Assembly (NCBI RefSeq): GCF_036226525.1
Contig: NZ_CP108487.1
Span: 1,550,001-1,614,000, forward strand
Source: Kribbella sp. NBC_01245
GTDB lineage: Bacteria > Actinomycetota > Actinomycetes > Propionibacteriales > Kribbellaceae
Length of the DNA: 64,000 nucleotides
Direction: 5' to 3'
Made by a program: the position numbers and the translations under genes. Shown here in pieces: positions 58,608 through 64,000 of this stretch (positions are counted from its first letter, which is position 1; each line of letters opens with the position of its first letter). The notes beneath the pieces were generated by a model, which did not search any database, was not told the origin of the DNA, and saw only the letters and a list, made by a program, of their open reading frames with translations.

Positions 58608-59383
58608 GGGTCCCGGCGTACTGGCAGCACCGCGGCGAGGAGCTGCTTGGTGTAGTCCTGCTTCGGGTTGGTGAACAGCTCCTCGGTCCCGCTCTCCTCA
58701 ACGATGCGGCCCTTGTGCATCACCGCGACACGATCGGCAAGTCGCTCGACCACCGCGAGGTTGTGCGAGATGAACAGGCAGGTGAGACCGAGCTTCTCGC
58801 GGAGGTCCATGAACAGCTCGAGGATCTGCGCCTGGATCGAGACGTCGAGCGACGACGTCGGTTCGTCGCACACCAGCAGGTCGGGGTCGAGTGCCAGCGC
58901 TCGTGCGATCGCGATCCGTTGCTGTTGCCCACCGGAGAACTGCCGCGGGTACAGATCGACGTGCCGCGGGTTGATCCCGACCAGCTCGAGCAACTCCAGG
59001 CCCTTGGCCCGGCGCGAGGCCTTGTCACCCCGTCCGTGCAGCCGCAGGGGCTCCATGACGTTGCCGATCGCGGTGAAGTGCGGGAGCAGCGAGCCGTACG
59101 GGTTCTGGAAGACCATCTGCAAACGGGGCCGCACCGACCGCAGCTCCCGCGCTGGGATCGCCGCGAGATCGCGGCCGCCGAACAGCACCCGCCCGCTCGT
59201 ACACGGCTGAAGGCCCATGACGATCCGCGCCATGGTCGACTTCCCGCTACCGCTCTCACCAACCAGACCGAGGGTCTCACCCCGTCGTACGTCGAGTGAG
59301 ACGCCGTCGACGGCGCGCACCTCACCCGCACGGGTCGCGAAGACCTTGGTGACATTCTCAACGCGGACGAGCACTTCAGACAT
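58604..59383 (-). CDS. Oligopeptide-type ABC importer, ATP-binding protein (OppF/DppF-like)
   Basis: 259 residues. Walker A GESGSGKST (42-50), Q-loop MVFQNPYGSLLPHFT, signature FSGGQQQRIAIARAL, Walker B LLVCDEPTSSLDVS and H-loop FISHNLAVV. The last ~15 residues (KQDYTKQLLAAVLPV) are the short OppF-type tail. Last gene of the five-gene importer operon read leftward from 63985; overlaps the OppD-like gene by 8 bp. Confidence 0.95.
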   Translation of the reverse strand: MSEVLVRVENVTKVFATRAGEVRAVDGVSLDVRRGETLGLVGESGSGKSTMARIVMGLQPCTSGRVLFGGRDLAAIPARELRSVRPRLQMVFQNPYGSLLPHFTAIGNVMEPLRLHGRGDKASRRAKGLELLELVGINPRHVDLYPRQFSGGQQQRIAIARALALDPDLLVCDEPTSSLDVSIQAQILELFMDLREKLGLTCLFISHNLAVVERLADRVAVMHKGRIVEESGTEELFTNPKQDYTKQLLAAVLPVRRDP

Positions 59384-60347
59384 CGGCGGCCGCCTTCCAG
59401 CACGCTGCCTGGCGGCCGGGGCCGATGGTCAGGATGTCCTGCTCGGTGTGGCATCTCGGCCGCTCGGCCCGTGCACACCGTGGTTGGAAGGAGCACCCCT
59501 CTGGGCGGCGCGCGAGGTCCGGAGGGCTGCCCGGGATGGGGGCGAGCGGCCGGCCTCGTCCACCGACCTCGACGCTCGATCCGACGAGTCCGACGGTGTA
59601 GGGATGGAGCGGCAGATCGAGGAGCTCGCGGGTCGGGGCCTGCTCGACGACTCGTCCGGCGTACATGACGACGGCGTCGTCGCAGAAGTAGCGGGCGACG
59701 CCGAGGTCATGCGTGATCATGATGATGCCGGTGCCGCGCTCCTTCAAGCCGGCCAGCAGATCGAGGATCTGCCGCTGCACCGTCACGTCGACCGCGGTGG
59801 TGGGCTCGTCGGCGATCAGCAGAGCGGGCTCGGTCACCATCGCCATCGCGATCATCGCCCGCTGCCGCATACCGCCGGAAAGCTGGAACGGGTAGGTCCG
59901 GATGCGCTTCTCGGGCTCGGGGATGCCGACATCGCCGAGTGCTCGCACCGCCCGCTTGCCGGCTTCCGCCTTGGTGCAGAGGCCGTGCCAGAGCAGGTGT
60001 TCGGTGAGCTGACGCTCGAGCGTCAGGGTCGGGTTCATGGCCTCCATCGCACTCTGGAAGACCATGCCGATCTCGCGCCCGCGGATGCGACGCATGTCCT
60101 TCTCGCTGAGGGCCAGCAGATCCCGCCCGCCGAATCGGGCCTCGCCACTGGTCACTCGCGCGGTCTTCGGCAGCACTCGCATGACGCTGCGGACGGTGAC
60201 GCTCTTGCCGCTGCCGCTCTCCCCGACGATGGCCAATGCCTGACCGGGGTGTACCTCGAAGGTCACCCCGTCGACGGCGGTGAGAACCTCGCCGTCGCGC
60301 TGGAACGTGGTGCGCAGGTCGCGCACGCTGAGCAGCACGTCGGTCAT
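59376..60347 (-). CDS. Oligopeptide-type ABC importer, ATP-binding protein (OppD/DppD-like)
   Basis: 323 residues. Walker A GESGSGKSV (42-50), Q-loop GMVFQSAMEAMNPTLT, signature LSGGMRQRAMIAMAM, Walker B LLIADEPTTAVDVT, and the C-terminal oligopeptide-transporter extension with cysteines (EGCSFQPRCARAERPRCHTE) that bind an Fe-S cluster in DppD/OppD. ATG 60347 overlaps the permease stop by 4 bp. Confidence 0.95.
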   Translation of the reverse strand: MTDVLLSVRDLRTTFQRDGEVLTAVDGVTFEVHPGQALAIVGESGSGKSVTVRSVMRVLPKTARVTSGEARFGGRDLLALSEKDMRRIRGREIGMVFQSAMEAMNPTLTLERQLTEHLLWHGLCTKAEAGKRAVRALGDVGIPEPEKRIRTYPFQLSGGMRQRAMIAMAMVTEPALLIADEPTTAVDVTVQRQILDLLAGLKERGTGIIMITHDLGVARYFCDDAVVMYAGRVVEQAPTRELLDLPLHPYTVGLVGSSVEVGGRGRPLAPIPGSPPDLARRPEGCSFQPRCARAERPRCHTEQDILTIGPGRQAACWKAAADV

Positions 60348-61246
60348 CTTTGCTCTCCGCTCGAGTCGAACGCGTCCCGCAGGCCGTCGCCGATCCACGT
60401 GAATGCGAGCAGGGTCAGGGCGAACAGCACGGCGGGGACGACCAGCATGTGCGGTGCCGCCAGGAGATACCGGCTGCCTTCGCTGATCATCGCTCCCCAG
60501 GACGGTGTCGGGGGCTGTACGCCGAGCCCGAGTAGGGCCAGGCCGGCCTCGGCGGCGATGGCGGCGGGAATGGCGAAGCTCGTGGTGACGAGGATCGGAC
60601 CGATCGCGTTGGGCAGGATGTAGCGGACGGCGATCGTCGGCCCCTTCGCGCCCATCGACCGGGCCGCCTCGACGTACTCGCGCTGCTTGAGCGTCAGCAC
60701 CTGCGCGCGCACCAGCCGCGCCTGCGTGACCCACGACGCGATGCCGATGGCAACGACCAGCGCGAAGATGCTTCGGCCGAGCACGGTCACCATCACGACG
60801 GCGAACAGGTAGCTGGGAAAGGCGTACATCACGTCGGTGCACGCCATCAACGCCTGCTCGACCCGTCCGCCCAGGTACCCGGCGGCCAGGCCGATGATCA
60901 GCGCCAGCGTGAGTGCGGTCAGCTCAGCGCCGAAGGCGACCGTCAAGGCGGTGCGCAACCCGTAGATGAGCCTGCTGAGGATGTCGCGACCCAGCAGATC
61001 CGTGCCCAGCAGGTGACCGTCGGAGCCAGGCCCGACGAGCTTGTTCGCGATATCGGTCTCGCCATAGCCGTACGGCGCGATCAGTGGTGCCGCGAGGGCG
61101 GTGACGACCAGCAGTACGGCGAAGATCAGGCTGCCGAACGCCAGTCGGTGTTGTCGGAACCGGGCCCAGGCACGAGCCCGCGGCCCCCGGGCCCTTGCGA
61201 CCTCTGCGGCCTCAATGTCCGTGATGGGATCCACCTCCTGCGGCAC
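60344..61246 (-). CDS. ABC importer permease (OppC/DppC-like)
   Basis: About 300 residues, six TM helices. A cytoplasmic N-terminus precedes FRQHRLAFGSLIFAVLLVVT; HLLGTDLLGRDILSRLIYG is the DppC signature, and YVEAARSMGAKGPTIAVRYI the EAA loop contacting the ATPase. The exact start is uncertain: AGGAGG at about 61236-61241 lies inside the end of the upstream gene, and GTG 61246 or 61234 are candidates. A GTG at 61285 would add a tail with no homology. Confidence 0.92.
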   Translation of the reverse strand: MPQEVDPITDIEAAEVARARGPRARAWARFRQHRLAFGSLIFAVLLVVTALAAPLIAPYGYGETDIANKLVGPGSDGHLLGTDLLGRDILSRLIYGLRTALTVAFGAELTALTLALIIGLAAGYLGGRVEQALMACTDVMYAFPSYLFAVVMVTVLGRSIFALVVAIGIASWVTQARLVRAQVLTLKQREYVEAARSMGAKGPTIAVRYILPNAIGPILVTTSFAIPAAIAAEAGLALLGLGVQPPTPSWGAMISEGSRYLLAAPHMLVVPAVLFALTLLAFTWIGDGLRDAFDSSGEQR

Positions 61247-62189
61247 GAATGCGGGGATCGAGGACGCCGTACAGCAGATCGACAACCAGGTTCGTGACCA
61301 TCAGGATGAGCGCGAAGAACAGCGCCGTACCCATCAGCAACGGCATGTCCCGGCTCGCGGCAGCATTGGCGAAGTAGAGGCCGAGTCCCGGGATTCGCAA
61401 CAACGCCTCGACGAAGACCGTGCCGGTCATCAGGGCCGCCAACAACGGGCCGACCACGGTGACCAACGGGATCAGGGAGTTGCGCAGCACGTGCCGGACG
61501 ATCACGGTACGACGCGGACCGCCTTTGGCCAGGGCCGCGGTGACGTACTCCTCCCGCAAGGTCTCGAGCATGCTCGAACGCACGTACCGAGCCAGTACGG
61601 CTGCCGGACCGAGGCTCAGGGCCAGCACCGGGAGGATGAGGTTGGCCGGGCCGCTCCAGCCTCCGGACGGCAGCCACTTCAACGTGGCGGAGAACAGCAG
61701 GATCAAGAACGCCGCGGTGAGATAGCTGGGTAGTGCGTGGCCGAGCGTGACCAGGAACATCGTGCCGTGGTCCGTCTTGGAGTTGTGCTTCAGCGCCGTG
61801 AACACACCGATGGGTACGGCGATCAGCAACGCCAGGACAACCGCGATCAGGGCCAGCGTGGCCGACACCGGGAAGGCCTCGGCGATGATGTCCTGCACGT
61901 CACGACTCGCGTACTTGTAGGAGGGACCGAAGTCCCAGACGACCGCACCCTTCATGAAGATGAAGTACTGCTTCCAGACCGGTACGTCGTCGCCGTAGCG
62001 CGACGCGAGTTCGCCAGCCAGCGCCTCGGTACCGACGCCGCCGAAGTTGGTCGCTCCGCTGTTCACCCGCTGCAAGTCCGCGAAGTTGCCGGGCGCGAGC
62101 TGGAGCAGAGTGAAGGTCAGAACCGAGACCGCGAGCAGCGACAAGATCAACCGGGCGACCCGTTTGCCGAGGTACGCGGCCAGACGCAC
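61212..62189 (-). CDS. ABC importer permease (OppB/DppB-like)
   Basis: 325 residues, six TM helices: YLGKRVARLILSLLAVSVLT at the N-terminus, GALLAALMTGTVFVEALLRI near the C-terminus, EAA loop YVTAALAKGGPRRTVIVRHV, and the family's closing DLLYGVLDPRIRA. GTG 62189 lies 2 bp behind the stop of the binding-protein gene, which itself contains the AAGGAG ribosome site. The C-terminal codons overlap the start of the OppC-like gene. Confidence 0.93.
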   Translation of the reverse strand: MRLAAYLGKRVARLILSLLAVSVLTFTLLQLAPGNFADLQRVNSGATNFGGVGTEALAGELASRYGDDVPVWKQYFIFMKGAVVWDFGPSYKYASRDVQDIIAEAFPVSATLALIAVVLALLIAVPIGVFTALKHNSKTDHGTMFLVTLGHALPSYLTAAFLILLFSATLKWLPSGGWSGPANLILPVLALSLGPAAVLARYVRSSMLETLREEYVTAALAKGGPRRTVIVRHVLRNSLIPLVTVVGPLLAALMTGTVFVEALLRIPGLGLYFANAAASRDMPLLMGTALFFALILMVTNLVVDLLYGVLDPRIRAAGGGSHHGH

Positions 62190-62191
62190 GC

Positions 62192-63985
62192 TCAGCTCCT
62201 TACACCCATCGGCTTGAAGTAGAAGTAGTCAGGGTAGGCGCGAAGTTGCAGACCTTCGACTGTTGGCTTGACCGCGTGGAACACGCTCTGCCAGAGCACT
62301 GGGACGTAGAGATACTCTTCCTCCCGCAGCTTCGCCGCCTGCTTGTACAGGGCCATGCGGGCGGCGTCATCCGGCTCCGCGGCCGCCTTCTTCACCAGGG
62401 CGGCCATCTCCTTCGCCCCCGATGAGGCCTGTGCGTCCAAGATGGCCTGAAGCTGCGCGGACTTCTCTGCCGGCTTGAGGTTCTTGTTCTCCTGGATGCC
62501 CTGGTACTTCTGCCACTGGTCACTCGGCAGGCTGAACTCCTGGACGTTCTTGGGCGACCAGAGCGATCCCACCATCGTCGGCCAGGTCGGGAGTCCGGCG
62601 AACGTGCCGTAGTAGTAGCCGATGTAGTCGCCCTTCTGGACCTTCCAGCGCCGCTCGACGTACACACCGGATTCGACGTGATCGAGAGTCGCCTTGATGC
62701 CCAGCTGGGTGGTCCAGGTGTCGACGATCGCGTCCGCGAGCGTGGTGTCGGTGGCGCCGATGAGGATGCGCACCGGCGGCAGCCCTCGACCGTCGGGGTA
62801 CCCGGCCGCGGCGAGCAGGGCCTTCGCCTCGGCGACGTTCTCCTTGACCGCGAAGCTGTCGTCCCAGCCGGCGGTCCGGCTGGTGACGAGCGTGACGCCG
62901 GGTTGCATACCGGGTTGTACGCCGGCGAGGGTCTTCCGGCCCAGCGCCAGCGAGAGGGCCTTGCGGACCCGGACGTCGTCCAATGCCTTGTGCTCGCTGC
63001 GCAGCTTGGCCAGATAGATCGTGCTGTAGTTCTCCGTCTGCTTCAGTTCCTTCGACAGAGCCGGGTCGTTCTGGAAACGCCGGACGTCGGCGCCGGCGAC
63101 CTCGGTGAGGTTGGTCTCGCCGTTCTCATAGGCCACGGTCGCCGTCGCTGCCGCACTCGGCTCGACCAGGTTGACCCGGATGCGGCCGAGCTTGACCTTG
63201 TCGCGGTCCCAGTAGTTCTCGTTGGGCACCAGGATCAGTCGCGAGTTAGCCACCCATTCGGTCACGGTGAATGGCCCGTTGGACACGAAGTTCGGCGGGT
63301 TCTGCCAATCCTTCGGCTTGCTCTCGACGAGGCTCATCGGCAGCGGCAGCAGAGCCGGGTGGGTCAGTGCGAGCAGGAAGTCGGGGTTGGGGTAGGCGAG
63401 CGTCAGCACGAGTTCGTGGTCGCCGGTTGCCTTGACTCCGACCTGTGCCCAGTCCGTCAGTACGCCGGACAGGAACTCCTCCGCACCCTTCATCCCGGTC
63501 GACGCCTGGTAGCTGTTGGCGCCGAGGGTCGTGCCGCCGGCAGACGTCGCCGCGGGGGTGAAGAGCCGCTTGTAGGAACGTTCGAAATCCGATGCCACAA
63601 CCGGCTCGCCATTGGACCATTTGGCGTTGTCCCGCAGCGTGAAGGTGTAGGTGAGCCGGTCGTCAGAGAGCTTCCACTCCTTGGCGACAGCGGGTACGAC
63701 GTCGTCGCCCTTCTCGTTCTGGGAGACCAGGCCCTCCGAGATCCCGCGGCACAGGAGCCACATGCCGTTCGTGATGACCTGGGGATCGAGAACCTCGACG
63801 GGCACGTAGTCGATCGTGAGCTGCTGTTGACCGTCGGCGGCCTTGTCGTCGCTGCCGAACAGTCCGCAGCCGGCCAGCGACCAGCTCCCGCCCAAAGCCA
63901 GAGCGGTCAGACCGGACGTACGCAGGAAGTCTCGCCGGGTCTGGCCGACTTGTGGGACCGCACTCGTAGTCACGCGCTTGCTCAT
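62192..63985 (-). CDS. ABC importer substrate-binding lipoprotein (SBP family 5), Tat-exported
   Basis: 597 residues. Twin-arginine signal TRRDFLRTSGL (R17, R18), hydrophobic core and lipobox SLAGC (C40), so it is exported folded and lipid-anchored. The SBP_bac_5 domain follows: VITNGMWLLCRGISEGLVSQ, YTFTLRDNAKWSNGEPVVAS, NFVSNGPFTVTEWVANSRLI. Family 5 proteins bind peptides, but also nickel chelates, opines and oligosaccharides. First gene of the importer operon; only 15 bp of upstream sequence is in the window. Confidence 0.93.
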   Translation of the reverse strand: MSKRVTTSAVPQVGQTRRDFLRTSGLTALALGGSWSLAGCGLFGSDDKAADGQQQLTIDYVPVEVLDPQVITNGMWLLCRGISEGLVSQNEKGDDVVPAVAKEWKLSDDRLTYTFTLRDNAKWSNGEPVVASDFERSYKRLFTPAATSAGGTTLGANSYQASTGMKGAEEFLSGVLTDWAQVGVKATGDHELVLTLAYPNPDFLLALTHPALLPLPMSLVESKPKDWQNPPNFVSNGPFTVTEWVANSRLILVPNENYWDRDKVKLGRIRVNLVEPSAAATATVAYENGETNLTEVAGADVRRFQNDPALSKELKQTENYSTIYLAKLRSEHKALDDVRVRKALSLALGRKTLAGVQPGMQPGVTLVTSRTAGWDDSFAVKENVAEAKALLAAAGYPDGRGLPPVRILIGATDTTLADAIVDTWTTQLGIKATLDHVESGVYVERRWKVQKGDYIGYYYGTFAGLPTWPTMVGSLWSPKNVQEFSLPSDQWQKYQGIQENKNLKPAEKSAQLQAILDAQASSGAKEMAALVKKAAAEPDDAARMALYKQAAKLREEEYLYVPVLWQSVFHAVKPTVEGLQLRAYPDYFYFKPMGVRS

Positions 63986-64000
63986 CCGCGGGTGCCGCCC

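Noticed and set aside
50553-63985. Classical antibiotic biosynthetic cluster
   Set aside because: No glycosyltransferases, NRPS, PKS or resistance gene; a complete importer and a DapA-type aldolase fit uptake and conversion better.

Overview
The window is high-GC DNA (roughly 65-70% G+C by eye) with frequent GTG starts, an IdeR/DmdR1-type iron box, an actinobacterial DnaA-box-like 9-mer, F420/PPOX-type and WYL proteins, and SoxR. All of this points to an actinomycete. Heavy use of GTACG-containing codons and the gene families suggest something close to Kribbella or another Nocardioidaceae; that placement is inference.

Layout. 0-9 kb: a GlxA-type regulator (cut by the window edge) divergent from an MFS transporter, soxR with its soxbox, a RecQ-family helicase, a SigX5-like ECF sigma factor divergent from an SDR, and an AraC regulator divergent from an NmrA-like oxidoreductase. 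8.4-9.1 kb: a non-coding array of 13 copies of a 22-bp repeat arranged in two opposed blocks around a 28-bp-arm hairpin. 9.1-15.4 kb: an FtsX/MacB-like ABC exporter divergent from a NarL-type two-component system, then a DUF389 membrane protein. 15.3-22.1 kb: APC permease, rhomboid protease, threonine/serine dehydratase, propionyl-CoA synthetase, an NAD(P)-binding protein, OsmC and a GNAT. 22.2-27.4 kb: a lipoprotein, a DinB gene bracketed by inverted IS5-family remnants, and an iron-box-controlled pair: a penicillin-acylase/siderophore-acetyltransferase fusion facing a siderophore-interacting flavoprotein. 27.4-42.6 kb: small stress, regulatory and detoxification genes (SRPBCC, ECF42 with its YCII partner, WYL, ArsR, AsnC, VOC, SPFH/NfeD, HxlR), plus a second copy of the 22-bp repeat array at 31.6-31.8 kb.

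42.6-50.6 kb looks accessory: a frameshifted beta-lactamase-fold hydrolase, PIG-L deacetylase, GNAT, aminoglycoside-phosphotransferase-like kinase, a DHFR-like reductase, a tyrosine recombinase behind a palindrome-rich A+T-richer stretch, and a frameshifted alpha/beta hydrolase. 50.6-64 kb is one functional cluster: a DapA-family enzyme, an NAD epimerase, a dedicated regulator of unfamiliar type, a large two-domain protein (GATase-like plus NodB-like), two divergent DegT/StrS aminotransferases (one frameshifted), and a complete Opp/Dpp-type ABC importer. It probably imports and processes a small amino-sugar, aminocyclitol or peptide-like compound; the substrate cannot be read from sequence.

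Long hairpins and repeats sit mainly at convergent gene junctions (4.3, 8.7, 22.1 and 31.7 kb). No tRNA, rRNA or CRISPR array was found.
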